From: Sphingobacterium sp. CZ-2
GTDB taxonomy: Bacteria > Bacteroidota > Bacteroidia > Sphingobacteriales > Sphingobacteriaceae
Reading direction: 5' to 3'
DNA length: 64,000 nt
Assembly (NCBI RefSeq): GCF_004526235.1
Contig: NZ_CP038159.1
Span: 3,658,001 to 3,722,000 of the forward strand
A program made the position numbers and the translations under genes. Below the pieces are notes generated by a model, which made no database searches, was not told the origin of the DNA, and saw only the letters and a list, made by a program, of their open reading frames with translations. This document shows positions 1 through 8,775 of the stretch, piece after piece; within the stretch, counting starts at the first letter, position 1, and the number at the start of each line of letters is the position of its first letter.

Positions 1-574
1 GCATTTCCTTTACTCCGTTTTTTTCCCGGATTAATAACACGTTATCTCTTACCCCTTTAATGGTCATATCACCAGCCATGCCTAAAGCTTCCAAAACGGT
101 TACTCGTTCTTGCGGGAGAGTATAGGTATTCGGTCGATTTACCTCACCTAAAATAGTAACCTTGAAATTAGCAAAGGTAATGTTGACACCAGGATTCACA
201 ATATATTTGCTCAGTTTTGACTTTAATAATTCTGTTGCCTCTAATCGGCTCAAACCTTCGAATTTTAATTTCCCAATAACTGGAAAATCAATTTCTCCAT
301 TGTGATCAACAAGGTAAGTAGGCTTAAAGGCTAGATCATTTGTTGTAGCAGATTGAATCTGATATTGATTCTGTTGATTGAAGGGAAGGGTTGCCTTTAA
401 ATCTTCAGCAGAAACCAAAATTGTCAATAAATCTTCTTGTTGTATTTTAGGCGCATACTGTGCGTAAATGTTGTCCGGAATCACTTTTGAATCCTGTAAA
501 TAAACAATTTCTTTGCGAGAAGCACATGAGCCTAAAAATATGATCAAGAAAAAGGCTAGATAAATTTTTTTCAT
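1..574 (-). CDS. Wza-like polysaccharide export lipoprotein, C-terminus off the window
   Basis: The visible 191 residues begin with a lipoprotein signal peptide (Lys-rich start, hydrophobic stretch, lipobox LGSC). A poly_export (SLBB-type) domain follows: it contains the segments DLLTILVSAED and DFPVIGKLKFEGLSRLEA, then a soluble-ligand-binding-like part around VTILGEVNRPNTYTLP. In this family the protein forms the outer-membrane channel through which Wzy-dependent capsule or exopolysaccharide leaves the cell, usually with a Wzc kinase. The ATG is at 574 and the frame is open to the left edge, so the gene is cut by the window boundary. It has the same orientation as the whole polysaccharide locus and is separated from it by a gap of about 360 bases, so it is probably the export end of the same system. 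The Wzc partner is not in the window and would be expected further left. Identity as a poly_export protein is firm; the transported polymer is inferred. Confidence 0.87.
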   Translation of the reverse strand, partial: MKKIYLAFFLIIFLGSCASRKEIVYLQDSKVIPDNIYAQYAPKIQQEDLLTILVSAEDLKATLPFNQQNQYQIQSATTNDLAFKPTYLVDHNGEIDFPVIGKLKFEGLSRLEATELLKSKLSKYIVNPGVNITFANFKVTILGEVNRPNTYTLPQERVTVLEALGMAGDMTIKGVRDNVLLIREKNGVKEM

Positions 575-933
575 TAAAACAATTTTAAAAGTCATTAGGC
601 AAAAATTAAACCAATTTTACCTAATTATACCAAATACAAAACTAATATAAAATATTTATTTAATGGGGATAAGAATATTTTCAGAACCTTGCTTCCATTT
701 TATATATTAAAAACTAACGTTTCTCTACATAGTATTTTTCTGAAAAAATTCGTTTAATCTTCAATAAAACCACTTATTATGAAAGTTTATCTCCCTTTTT
801 GGGTTACTATATTTGATTCCAAGTGACAACCTAAATAATCTAAAAATTAAACATCTTTAAAATATATTGAAATTTACCATATTCTTGGCTTATTCAATGA
901 TTAAAAAAGTGTCTACTTTAATGTAATTTCCTG
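575..933. other. AT-rich intergenic gap between export gene and sugar locus
   Basis: About 360 bases with no credible reading frame on either strand and no hairpin with a T-run. It separates the start of the Wza-like gene (reading left) from the end of the aminotransferase gene. The only signal seen is a minus-strand TAnnTTTG box at 637-644, listed separately. The sequence is very rich in A and T, typical of Bacteroidota promoter regions. Confidence 0.5.
637..644 (-). promoter_or_regulatory. Possible Bacteroidota -7 box for the Wza-like gene
   Basis: On the minus strand this reads TAGTTTTG, matching the Bacteroidota -7 consensus TAnnTTTG. It lies about 60 bases upstream of the export lipoprotein ATG at 574. 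I do not see a clear -33 TTG at the expected spacing, and such 8-mers arise by chance in AT-rich DNA, so this is a weak call. Confidence 0.28.
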
Positions 934-2070
934 CTATCTATTGATTAATTTTTTAATGTTAATTGAGATTCTCTCTCTCTCTTGATCTGTTAAATTAGAA
1001 CCTGAAGGAAGACAAAGTCCATTATTGAACAAGGTTTCTGAAATATTCGTGCCATAATAAGTCGCATCAGCAAATACAGGTTGCAAATGCATTGGCTTCC
1101 AAAGAGGACGGGATTCTATGTTATCTTCCGCTAATGCTAGTCTTAGATCTTCTCTTGAAAAACCTGTAAGCTTAGGATCAGCAGTAATTGCAGCTAACCA
1201 ATGATTAGAAAAATAATCAGCATTTGGTTCCACCAAAACTCTTATACCTGGAATGTTTTTAAATAACTCTACATAAAATTTTGTCATGGATCGTCTTGCC
1301 TCCACACGTTGATTCAAAACCTCCATTTGTCCACGACCAATACCAGCACAAATATTCGACATACGATAATTATATCCGATATGGGAGTGTTGATAATGAG
1401 GCGCATTATCTCTTGCTTGGGTTGAAAGAAAAACAGCTTTATTTTTATCTTCTTCAGAATGGCACACTAATGCTCCTCCTCCAGAAGTGGTGATGATTTT
1501 ATTTCCATTAAAACTCAAGATTCCAAAACGTCCAAAAGAACCACAAGCTTTTCCCTTATACTTTGAACCTAAAGCTTCAGCGGCATCCTCAATCACTGGT
1601 ATATCGTATTTATTAGCAATAGCCATTACCTCATCCACTTTAAATGGCATCCCATACAAATGTACAGCAACTATAGCTTTTGGCTTTTTACCTTTGGCGA
1701 TTCTATCATTAATGGCTTCTTCTAAAGCTACAGGGCACAAATTCCAGGTTTCATTCTCAGAATCTATAAAAACAGGAATTGCTCCTTGATAAGCGATTGG
1801 ATTGGCAGAAGCAGAAAAAGTCATAGATTGACAGATTACTTCATCCCCATATCCCACACCACATTCGATTAATGACAAATGTAATGCTGCCGTTCCAGCA
1901 GAAAGAGCTGCGACTTGAACATCTGCATCTAAGTATCCCTCAATACTTTTTTCAAATTCATTCACATTAGGTCCTAACGGGGCAACCCAGTTTTCATCAA
2001 ACGCCTCATGAATATATTTTAATTCATTTCCGCCCATATGTGGGGAGGACAACCAAATTTTTTCGTTCAT
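934..2070 (-). CDS. DegT/DnrJ/EryC1/StrS-family sugar aminotransferase (PglE-like)
   Basis: A 378-residue PLP-dependent aminotransferase of the usual length for nucleotide-sugar transaminases. It begins with a typical SSPHMGGNELKYI segment and carries the PLP-binding Asp region (VIEDAAEALGS, near residue 160) and the Schiff-base lysine K191 in SFNGNKIITT. Family members convert a 4-keto (sometimes 3-keto) 6-deoxy nucleotide sugar to an amino sugar with glutamate as donor. The neighbouring hexapeptide acyltransferase (2 bases upstream) and PglC-like transferase resemble the pgl bacillosamine gene set, so a 4-amino-4,6-dideoxy sugar is likely. No PglF-type membrane 4,6-dehydratase is in the window. 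Either it lies further left, or the 4-keto substrate comes from RmlB (which would give viosamine) or FnlA. It is the last gene of its minus-strand operon. Enzyme class is firm; substrate is inferred. Confidence 0.9.
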   Translation of the reverse strand: MNEKIWLSSPHMGGNELKYIHEAFDENWVAPLGPNVNEFEKSIEGYLDADVQVAALSAGTAALHLSLIECGVGYGDEVICQSMTFSASANPIAYQGAIPVFIDSENETWNLCPVALEEAINDRIAKGKKPKAIVAVHLYGMPFKVDEVMAIANKYDIPVIEDAAEALGSKYKGKACGSFGRFGILSFNGNKIITTSGGGALVCHSEEDKNKAVFLSTQARDNAPHYQHSHIGYNYRMSNICAGIGRGQMEVLNQRVEARRSMTKFYVELFKNIPGIRVLVEPNADYFSNHWLAAITADPKLTGFSREDLRLALAEDNIESRPLWKPMHLQPVFADATYYGTNISETLFNNGLCLPSGSNLTDQERERISINIKKLINR

Positions 2071-2072
2071 TT

Positions 2073-2720
2073 TTAAAATATTTTTTTTGCAGGGTTACCA
2101 AAATATGTTCCCTCTTTTTTAATTGACTTTAACACAACACTGCCTGCTCCAATTCTTGTATTGGAGGCAATTTTTACTCCTGGCAAGATTGTAGCACCTG
2201 TTCCTATAAAAACATTATTACCTAATTCAACTCCACCGCCTAAATCAACATTTGGCATAATACTAGCAAAATCACCAATTTTTACATCATGACCAATTTG
2301 TGATCCCAAATTAATAAAGCAACCTTTACCAATTTGTACATCACATGAAACAATTACATTAGGAAATAAAATCACTCCTTCTCCAATTGTTGTTCTTAAA
2401 CCAATAATTACAGATTCATGTAAAAACGTTGATATGGATACACTTGACAAAGATTTAAGACGCTCAAAAATAATCCCTTTAAAATTACTGTCCATGATTC
2501 CTATTAATACGGAACCAGTAATTTGGGAATCATTGAGATTACCTAATATTTTTTTTGAAATAGTATAGTTATCCAGTGCTGATATGTTGTCATCCCAAAA
2601 TCCAGTTATCTTATAGTTGGTTTTACTATCCTTTTCTATCCAAGAATCTATTTCGCGCGCCAAACCACCTGCACCTATGATTGTTGCTTCAACCTTATTG
2701 TATTGAATATCCTCCATCAA
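2073..2720 (-). CDS. NeuD/PglD-family sugar acyltransferase
   Basis: A 215-residue protein with an N-terminal Rossmann-like domain (ATIIGAGGLAREI) and a C-terminal left-handed beta-helix of hexapeptide repeats (for example IGEGVILFPN, IGKGCFINLG, LGNNVFIGTG, IGAGSVV). This is the architecture of NeuD and PglD, which N- or O-acylate nucleotide amino sugars. The presumed catalytic His is in GSQIGHDVKIGD. Most relatives use acetyl-CoA. Here the reductase, acyl carrier protein and ketoacyl synthase genes sit immediately upstream, so a longer acyl group such as 3-hydroxybutyryl carried on ACP is a reasonable inference. The start overlaps the end of the upstream reductase gene by 26 bases, suggesting translational coupling. 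The ATG at 2717 is an equally good start. Confidence 0.88.
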   Translation of the reverse strand: MMEDIQYNKVEATIIGAGGLAREIDSWIEKDSKTNYKITGFWDDNISALDNYTISKKILGNLNDSQITGSVLIGIMDSNFKGIIFERLKSLSSVSISTFLHESVIIGLRTTIGEGVILFPNVIVSCDVQIGKGCFINLGSQIGHDVKIGDFASIMPNVDLGGGVELGNNVFIGTGATILPGVKIASNTRIGAGSVVLKSIKKEGTYFGNPAKKIF

Positions 2721-3426
2721 TTTTAAAATTTTGACCAGTAACCCATTTAGATTTGTCAGAAAGCAAATACATTAATATTCCTACAACATCAGATACTTCA
2801 CCTATTCCAATTGGATGCATGGATTTTATTTTTCTAACATTTTCTTCATCAAGTTGCTCAAACAATTTTTCTGTAAGTGGAGTGTTAACAATTCCAGGTA
2901 AAACAGCATTTACTCGAATTACTCGTTTTGAAAGTTCTAATGCCAATGATTTTACTACCCCTAACAAAGCTGCTTTGGAAGAACAATAACCTACTTTTCC
3001 TGCTTGCCCCAATTCGCCCATTACAGAAGACATTAAAATAAAACTTGCTCCATCTAATGAATGTTTTTTCTTTGATAGAAACCTTAATAGCTCAATCGCT
3101 GAAAAAACATTGATTTGGAAAATTGACCGCACTTTTTCTGGAGTATACAGTGAAATTGGAAGAGTTTCCTCAATTCCAGCACAATGTATAAAACCCGAAA
3201 ATTTAATGTCGTTAAACTCCTCTTTGAATAATCCTTCTACTTTATCAATCTGAAAGAGGTCAAAATTTATGAATGTAAAATTGACATTATTATTTATGAG
3301 ATGCTGTATTTTCGTTCTATCTCTACCAATTCCAAACAATTGAATATTTGAATCCAACAGTAATTCTTCGGCGATAGCTTTACCAATCCCAGATGTTACA
3401 CCTGTTATAAGTATTGATTTCTTCAC
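2695..3426 (-). CDS. Short-chain dehydrogenase/reductase, FabG-like
   Basis: A 243-residue classical SDR. The nucleotide-binding motif TGVTSGIG is at residues 9-15, the NAG-type motif appears as HCAGIEE, and the catalytic Ser133 or Ser134, Tyr147 and Lys151 are in LMSSVMG and YCSSK. The C-terminal segment VTGQNFKIDGGYS is typical of FabG-like enzymes, which reduce 3-ketoacyl thioesters. It lies directly downstream of the acyl carrier protein and ketoacyl synthase III genes, so the simplest reading is NAD(P)H-dependent reduction of a short 3-ketoacyl-ACP (acetoacetyl) to the 3-hydroxyacyl form used to decorate a sugar. Reduction of a keto-sugar cannot be excluded from sequence alone. Confidence 0.86.
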   Translation of the reverse strand: MKKSILITGVTSGIGKAIAEELLLDSNIQLFGIGRDRTKIQHLINNNVNFTFINFDLFQIDKVEGLFKEEFNDIKFSGFIHCAGIEETLPISLYTPEKVRSIFQINVFSAIELLRFLSKKKHSLDGASFILMSSVMGELGQAGKVGYCSSKAALLGVVKSLALELSKRVIRVNAVLPGIVNTPLTEKLFEQLDEENVRKIKSMHPIGIGEVSDVVGILMYLLSDKSKWVTGQNFKIDGGYSIQ

Positions 3427-3437
3427 AATTTTTCTTT

Positions 3438-3668
3438 TTAAGAGAACTTCTCTACGCCAATCTTGTTGATCAATGACTGTACAGTCGTAATTTCTTCAAT
3501 GTCTTTTGCTGATAATGTCATATCAAATTCGTTTGAAACGGCTCCAATAAGCATCATTGCAACCATCGAATCCCATTCTTCTAGCTCTTTAAGATTTGTC
3601 GTTACTGTAAGTGGTGATTCCAATTCAAGTTCTTCAACTAATAATTTTAAAAATTTTTCAATTTCCAT
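3438..3668 (-). CDS. Dedicated acyl carrier protein
   Basis: A 76-residue acidic four-helix protein with the phosphopantetheine attachment site EEWDSMVAMM. Ser34 in the DSM variant of the usual DSL motif would carry the prosthetic group. Length and helix pattern fit stand-alone carrier proteins of specialised clusters rather than the housekeeping AcpP (no DSLDTVE-type helix II). It sits between a ketoacyl synthase III and an SDR with spacings of about 12 bases, and is therefore likely to tether the acyl group being built for the amino sugar. Confidence 0.88.
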   Translation of the reverse strand: MEIEKFLKLLVEELELESPLTVTTNLKELEEWDSMVAMMLIGAVSNEFDMTLSAKDIEEITTVQSLINKIGVEKFS

Positions 3669-3680
3669 GATATGTATATG

Positions 3681-4691
3681 TTAAATGTTTTTATTTATTG
3701 TAATTAATCCTCCTGCCCAAGATAGTCCAACTCCAAACCCAACTATCACAACCTTCTTGTCACTATTATCGGTGAAACTTCCAGATAATCTTTTCAACGC
3801 TATTGGAATAGTATTTGAGACAGTATTTCCCGAGTCCTCTAAATTAATATAGAATTTTTCCTTATCAACCTTTATCCTTTTTCTTAGAAATTCTAACATA
3901 AAAGAATTCGCTTGATGGAAAACATAAAAATCTGGATCTTCCTTAAGTATATTATTTTTCTTTAAAACCTCATCTGTAAAATTAGGAATGTTTTCGGCAG
4001 TAAAATTAAATATTTCTGGCCCATTCATATATAAATGGTTATCCGTATAAATATTATCCGAGCCATAGGTTAACTGAGGTGAACAACTGTTGAATTTATT
4101 TTTTCCGGCCCCATTTTTAATAATAAGTTTCTCAGCACCACCTCCATCGGTACCAAACATAAAGCTTCCGATTTTTTCCGTGTCTGAATTAGAAATTAAG
4201 GTAGCTGTAGCTCCATCCCCAAAAATAGCCAAATTGGATTTATCTTCTGGATGAATATATTTTGAATAAGTTTCAGATGTCACAAGTAAGACATTACTAC
4301 ACTGTCCGCTTTCTATAAGAGCTTTTGCTAAACTTACCCCGTAAACATAACCAGAACAACCCAAGTTATAGTCAAAAGAACCTATATTCTTGTTAAGACC
4401 TAATTTGTCTTGAAGGATACAAGCTGTAGTTGGTAAAAAATATTCAGGACTTTGCGTACAATATATTAAATAATCAATATCTTCTTTATTGTATTTGTTC
4501 AGAAGTTTTTGACATGCATCGAAAGCTAAATCCAAAGCAGTCTGCCCCTCATCCACCCAATATCTATTTTTTATTCCTACTTTATCTTCAAATTTGGCAA
4601 AATCATATTCTGGAAATTTCTTCGCTAAATCTTCATTATTTACCTTATTTGCGGGTAAAACATATTCTATCCCTTTTATTTCTGCTCCCAT
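3681..4691 (-). CDS. Beta-ketoacyl-ACP synthase III-like enzyme
   Basis: A 336-residue FabH-type thiolase-fold enzyme with the full Cys-His-Asn triad: Cys112 (NLGCSGYVYG), His259 (VFHQAN) and Asn289 (DSGNTVSN). Family members condense an acyl-CoA with malonyl-ACP. Here acetyl-CoA would give acetoacetyl-ACP for the adjacent reductase. I start it at the ATG at 4691 (MGAEIKGIEY), which gives the normal family length and avoids an overlap of about 65 bases with the upstream sugar transferase gene that a longer reading would need. Housekeeping fabH is normally beside plsX and rpmF, so this copy inside a polysaccharide locus is a specialised paralogue. A comparable arrangement is known in the Pseudomonas syringae viosamine island, which makes a 3-hydroxybutyrylated sugar. 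Confidence 0.88.
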   Translation of the reverse strand: MGAEIKGIEYVLPANKVNNEDLAKKFPEYDFAKFEDKVGIKNRYWVDEGQTALDLAFDACQKLLNKYNKEDIDYLIYCTQSPEYFLPTTACILQDKLGLNKNIGSFDYNLGCSGYVYGVSLAKALIESGQCSNVLLVTSETYSKYIHPEDKSNLAIFGDGATATLISNSDTEKIGSFMFGTDGGGAEKLIIKNGAGKNKFNSCSPQLTYGSDNIYTDNHLYMNGPEIFNFTAENIPNFTDEVLKKNNILKEDPDFYVFHQANSFMLEFLRKRIKVDKEKFYINLEDSGNTVSNTIPIALKRLSGSFTDNSDKKVVIVGFGVGLSWAGGLITINKNI

Positions 4692-4695
4692 AATT

Positions 4696-5301
4696 TTAAT
4701 TATTTCCGTTAAAAGCTTCCATAGTTGCTTGCCCCTCTTGAGAAATTCCCTCACGGACAAAAACTTTTTTTATCGTTAAAAAAAATATCTTAATATCTAA
4801 CCAAAATGAAATATGATCCACATACCAAACATCCAATTCAAACTTCCGTTTCCAAGAAATAGCATTTCGACCATTTACTTGAGCCCAACCTGTTATCCCA
4901 GGTCTAACTTCATGCCTACGTTTTTGAATAGTATTATAAAGAACTAAATATTGAGGTAATAATGGTCGTGGACCAATTATCGCCATATCTCCCTTTAAAA
5001 CATTAATTAATTGAGGAATCTCATCTAATGATGTTTTTCGAACAAAAGAGCCAATTGCTGTAAGTCTATCTGAATCTGGTAATAATTTCCCCTCAGAATC
5101 CTTTTTATCATTCATCGTTTTAAACTTAATAATCTTAAAGATACGCTCATTTAAACCTGGACGATTCTGAAAGAAAAAAGGTTTTCCTTGATTAGCAAAA
5201 TACAATCCAATTGTCACAATAATAAATATTGGAGATAAAGCAACAAAGGCTACAAATGCAATTAGAAAATCAATTAACTGTTTTAAATATAATTTGTACA
5301 T
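4696..5301 (-). CDS. Small monotopic phosphoglycosyl transferase (PglC-like)
   Basis: A 201-residue bacterial sugar transferase consisting of only the catalytic core: one N-terminal hydrophobic re-entrant helix (residues about 8-36), the conserved KFKTM segment, the catalytic Asp93-Glu94 dyad (TSLDEIPQ), the [10 protein letters not shown] loop and the [12 protein letters not shown] segment. These enzymes transfer a sugar-1-phosphate from a UDP-sugar to undecaprenyl phosphate at the inner membrane, starting the repeat unit. Compact size without extra membrane helices is PglC-like rather than WbaP-like, fitting the PglE- and PglD-like neighbours and a diamino- or amino-6-deoxy sugar as first residue. 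The start is 3 bases after the stop of the upstream glycosyltransferase. Confidence 0.9.
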   Translation of the reverse strand: MYKLYLKQLIDFLIAFVAFVALSPIFIIVTIGLYFANQGKPFFFQNRPGLNERIFKIIKFKTMNDKKDSEGKLLPDSDRLTAIGSFVRKTSLDEIPQLINVLKGDMAIIGPRPLLPQYLVLYNTIQKRRHEVRPGITGWAQVNGRNAISWKRKFELDVWYVDHISFWLDIKIFFLTIKKVFVREGISQEGQATMEAFNGNN

Positions 5302-5303
5302 AT

Positions 5304-6500
5304 TTATTTCATTCTGTTCATAATAATAGCATAGGAATTATCCACTGTATAATTATTTAACAACAAATTCCGTCCATTATCACCCATTTTTTTTAAGTCA
5401 AGCGATTGAATTTTTTCCAATTTTTCAATCATATCATCTAAATTTCCAGATTTTACTGATAATCCACTACCACTCTCTTCAAGAACCTTACCAATATCGG
5501 TATTTACATCTGTTGCAGATAATACTGGAAGACCCATTTCCAAATAGGATAATAAACGTGATGGAAAATTGGGAATTAGAAACTTAGCGTCCAAAAATAT
5601 CAAACCTACATCGCAGGCAGCTAATAACCTATCATAATCATTCTTAGGTAGTCGTTGCATTAATTTCGCATTGTTTGGTCTTACAGTATTAAACCAATTA
5701 TTAATACGAGGATACTCCGTCCCATCACCAATGATTAAAAAATAAATTTCTTCAACTTTATATGATTCAATCGTCTGTAAAAGAAAATCTAATCCCTGAG
5801 GTTTCCCTAAATTTCCACCATATACAAGTACTTTTTTATCCAAAGGGATTTGATATTTATTCCGAATATCTTCTTTTTCTAAATCTGTATAATCGAAAGA
5901 GATAGGAAATATTGAATTAGGATTTACTTCTATTTTTTTAGGATTAACCTCTGGATTATTCGATTTTAAAAACGCTACATTCGCTTCAGACATACAGCCT
6001 ATTGTATCAGATATTTGATATAATCTTTTCTCCTTCTTTAAAAATTGACGATGAATAAAACCACCCTCTTTAATCATTTCCATATCTACTGCATTTTGAG
6101 GAAAAATATCCTTTAACAATAAATAGCTTTGAGCATTATCTCTATTTTTAATAAACTCAATAACTTTAGCAAACGTAATCGGAGGAGTTGAATATAAGAT
6201 TAAATCAAATTTAACTTTGTTTAAATATTTTTTTACAGCATGTAGAAATTGGAATTCTATTGCTAAAGTTCCAATTCCCTTTTCTACAATATTTGTTTTT
6301 TGAATATTAAACGTTTTTACCTGAAGTATAGAAATACCATCTTTCTCCTTAAAATTGGTCGAAATCTTTTTCCTTCTCTCTACTGGAGTAACAACATAAA
6401 CTGAATGTCCTTCATCTCGAAATTTACGTAGAAGATCCTGGTATATACCACGATCTTCAATAGAAAAAATCTCTGCTAATGTTAAGAATAAAATATTCAT
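5304..6500 (-). CDS. GT4-family glycosyltransferase, WbuB-like
   Basis: A 398-residue GT-B glycosyltransferase. The N-terminal domain begins [12 protein letters not shown] and has the segment [14 protein letters not shown] seen in WbuB-type enzymes. The C-terminal nucleotide-sugar domain has [12 protein letters not shown] and the acidic E-x7-E region around [13 protein letters not shown]. WbuB-type enzymes are known as L-FucNAc transferases, and the next gene upstream begins the UDP-L-FucNAc block, so this enzyme probably adds L-FucNAc (or its amidino derivative) to the lipid-linked first sugar. Assignment to GT4 is firm; donor specificity is inferred from context. Confidence 0.86.
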   Translation of the reverse strand: MNILFLTLAEIFSIEDRGIYQDLLRKFRDEGHSVYVVTPVERRKKISTNFKEKDGISILQVKTFNIQKTNIVEKGIGTLAIEFQFLHAVKKYLNKVKFDLILYSTPPITFAKVIEFIKNRDNAQSYLLLKDIFPQNAVDMEMIKEGGFIHRQFLKKEKRLYQISDTIGCMSEANVAFLKSNNPEVNPKKIEVNPNSIFPISFDYTDLEKEDIRNKYQIPLDKKVLVYGGNLGKPQGLDFLLQTIESYKVEEIYFLIIGDGTEYPRINNWFNTVRPNNAKLMQRLPKNDYDRLLAACDVGLIFLDAKFLIPNFPSRLLSYLEMGLPVLSATDVNTDIGKVLEESGSGLSVKSGNLDDMIEKLEKIQSLDLKKMGDNGRNLLLNNYTVDNSYAIIMNRMK

Positions 6501-6503
6501 ATC

Positions 6504-7643
6504 TTAAATCTCTTCAGACCAAACTGTACGTTTGATATAATCTGTATAGGAAATAATGATGCGTACTACTTTCTCCGATACATTTGGCATCGAATAATCA
6601 GCTACTGGTCTGAAATTACGTTCTTTACCGATTTTTTGTTGTAACACTTGCGTAAGACCTTGTAAGATTCTTTCTGGAGACAGACCAACCATCATAACAG
6701 ATGCTTCTTCCATAGCCTCAGGTCTCTCATGTGCTTGACGGATATTAAGGGCACGGAAATTTAAAATGGAAGACTCTTCCGAAATGGTGCCTGAATCAGA
6801 TAATACCGCATAGGATCTTTTCTGCAAAGAATTGTAGTCATGAAATCCTAAAGGTTTTAGGAATTGAATTTCCGGACGCATTTCAATCTGCATCTTATCA
6901 ATCATATTCTTTGTACGAGGGTGTGTTGACACAATGATTGGATATCCGTATTTCTCAGCAATCGCGTTCAACGATGCCATTAAACCCTTAAAGTTTTTCT
7001 CCGAATTGATGTTTTCTTCACGGTGTGAGGAAACCACAAAAAATTTACCTTCTTCTAAATTCAATTTCTCCAAGACATTTGAAGCATCAATCTCTGGTAA
7101 ATAGTGGGTTAACACTTCAAACATTGGAGACCCTGTTTTGATGATACGATCAGCAGGTAAACCTTCGCTTAATAGGTATTCCCTAGCAATATCAGAATAG
7201 GTTAAATTTATATCTGCTGTATGGTCTACAATCTTACGGTTAGTTTCCTCTGGAACACGTTGGTCAAAACATCTGTTTCCTGCTTCCATGTGGAAAATTG
7301 GAATATGACGTTTCTTTGCTGGGATGGCACATAGACAGGAATTGGTGTCACCCAATACCAAAAATGCTTCCGGCTTAAGTTCTTCCAAAAGTGGATCTAT
7401 CTTGATCAAGATGTTTCCTACAGTTTCTGTAGCTGTTTTTCCTGCCGCTTCTAAAAAATAATCCGGCTTACGAAGTCCTAAATCTTCAAAGAAGATCTGG
7501 TTCAATTCGTAATCATAATTCTGTCCGGTATGGACGATAATATGTTCTACAGCTTCAGAAGCATCTAAAGCCGATAATACACGAGATAATCTAATAATTT
7601 CTGGTCGAGTACCTACGACCGTCATTACCTTTAATTTTTTCAT
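6504..7643 (-). CDS. fnlC: Nucleotide-sugar 2-epimerase, last step of UDP-L-FucNAc synthesis
   Basis: A 379-residue non-hydrolysing UDP-GlcNAc 2-epimerase family protein (WecB fold). It has the N-terminal VVGTRPEIIRLSRVL motif, the VLGDTNSCL segment, the SSHREENIN motif and the LSDSGTISEES uridine-binding region. By itself the family could make UDP-ManNAc. Here it immediately follows CapF/FnlB- and CapE/FnlA-type genes, the constant fnlA-fnlB-fnlC (wbjB-wbjC-wbjD, capE-capF-capG) order. In that context it converts UDP-2-acetamido-2,6-dideoxy-L-talose to UDP-N-acetyl-L-fucosamine. The gene is tightly packed (13 bases after fnlB, 3 before the glycosyltransferase). Confidence 0.88.
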   Translation of the reverse strand: MKKLKVMTVVGTRPEIIRLSRVLSALDASEAVEHIIVHTGQNYDYELNQIFFEDLGLRKPDYFLEAAGKTATETVGNILIKIDPLLEELKPEAFLVLGDTNSCLCAIPAKKRHIPIFHMEAGNRCFDQRVPEETNRKIVDHTADINLTYSDIAREYLLSEGLPADRIIKTGSPMFEVLTHYLPEIDASNVLEKLNLEEGKFFVVSSHREENINSEKNFKGLMASLNAIAEKYGYPIIVSTHPRTKNMIDKMQIEMRPEIQFLKPLGFHDYNSLQKRSYAVLSDSGTISEESSILNFRALNIRQAHERPEAMEEASVMMVGLSPERILQGLTQVLQQKIGKERNFRPVADYSMPNVSEKVVRIIISYTDYIKRTVWSEEI

Positions 7644-7656
7644 TTTTATTTAAGTA

Positions 7657-8775
7657 TTAAACTGTTTCAAAATACGTATCAGCATCTGCCGGATTAAATG
7701 GTTCATTAATCCAGAATATAGTGTACAGATCCTCTTCCCCAATGTTTTTGATGTTGTGGGTATACCAAATTGGCATATCCACATAAGCTGATTCAGATCC
7801 GTCTAAGTAAAAATCCAGCACTTCACCGGTGCCAATTTTACGCAATTGAATCAATGCCTTTCCTTTAATTACAGCAAAACGTTCTATTTTACGCGTATGA
7901 TAATGGTTCCCCCTGGTGATTCCTGGAACGGTAGTAGAAAAAGAACACTGGCCGCCAATTCCAAGTCGAATTACTTCTACAAAAGCACCGCGAGGGTCCA
8001 CATGCTGAGTAAATTTAACTGGGAAATGAGTCTTGTATTCTATATACGAGCGATAAGTGTTGAATAAATTGTGCTCAAATGAATCATGAATAACAGGAAT
8101 TTCGCCTTCATCAAAATATTTAGTTTTATAATCCAACAACAAGGCTAAAACTTCTGTTACCTTTTTTGTAGCTGTAGGTGCAATTAATAAATCTGCCGTT
8201 GCCTTTTCTGCTTTTATTTCTTCAATAATCTTTTCTACTAGCTCCTGAACGTAAATTAATTTTACTTCACCATCATTAACTACCGTAGGAATTTCGCCAT
8301 GTGTTAATTGATGACAGAAGGTAGCAACAAAAGAATTGTAAAACGGTTTCCCGAAAGCACCAAATACATTAGGAATAATCAATCCAGAAACTTTTGCACC
8401 GTTTTCAGTAGCCCAGTTAATTAGCGCTTCACGACCCTCTTTTTTTGATTTTCCATAAAGATTATCCCGATCCTCCTGTGTAGAAGAAGAAATCAAGACA
8501 TGTGGGGTAGATCCTGTACGAGTTAAGGAAGCGATTAACTTTTCTACTAGACCAACATTGGTTTCGTAAATTACTTGCTCGCTTTCATGACGATTCATGG
8601 CAGCTAAATGTACAATCACATCGCATTCAGCAATAAATTCATCTAATTTGGATGCATCTTCAAAGAATTCCTTTTGAAATTCTACAACAGAAAAGTTTTC
8701 AGGAGTTAATTTTAAAGTGTTATATAAATGTTTTCCTACAAAACCATTTTGACCGGTTATTCCAATTTTTGTCAT
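7657..8775 (-). CDS. fnlB: Bifunctional epimerase/reductase of UDP-L-FucNAc pathway (CapF type)
   Basis: A 372-residue two-domain protein of CapF length. The N-terminal SDR/Rossmann domain begins ITGQNGFVGKHL and has the YGKSKKEG active-site Tyr/Lys segment. The C-terminal cupin begins near residue 245, with a metal-binding cluster HYHTRKIERF near residue 290. In CapF the cupin epimerises C3 of the keto sugar and the SDR domain reduces it with NADPH to UDP-2-acetamido-2,6-dideoxy-L-talose. Both domains are intact. The start codon overlaps the stop of the preceding cupin gene. Strong call because the domain pair is nearly diagnostic. Confidence 0.92.
   Translation of the reverse strand: MTKIGITGQNGFVGKHLYNTLKLTPENFSVVEFQKEFFEDASKLDEFIAECDVIVHLAAMNRHESEQVIYETNVGLVEKLIASLTRTGSTPHVLISSSTQEDRDNLYGKSKKEGREALINWATENGAKVSGLIIPNVFGAFGKPFYNSFVATFCHQLTHGEIPTVVNDGEVKLIYVQELVEKIIEEIKAEKATADLLIAPTATKKVTEVLALLLDYKTKYFDEGEIPVIHDSFEHNLFNTYRSYIEYKTHFPVKFTQHVDPRGAFVEVIRLGIGGQCSFSTTVPGITRGNHYHTRKIERFAVIKGKALIQLRKIGTGEVLDFYLDGSESAYVDMPIWYTHNIKNIGEEDLYTIFWINEPFNPADADTYFETV

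Noticed and set aside
3438..4691. Acyl carrier protein and FabH as housekeeping fatty-acid synthesis
   Set aside because: The genes lie inside a glycan operon with sugar enzymes on both sides; the usual plsX, fabD or rpmF neighbours are absent.
4692..4760. Extended start of the ketoacyl synthase III gene
   Set aside because: It would overlap the sugar transferase gene by about 65 bases and add residues outside the family pattern; ATG at 4691 fits better.
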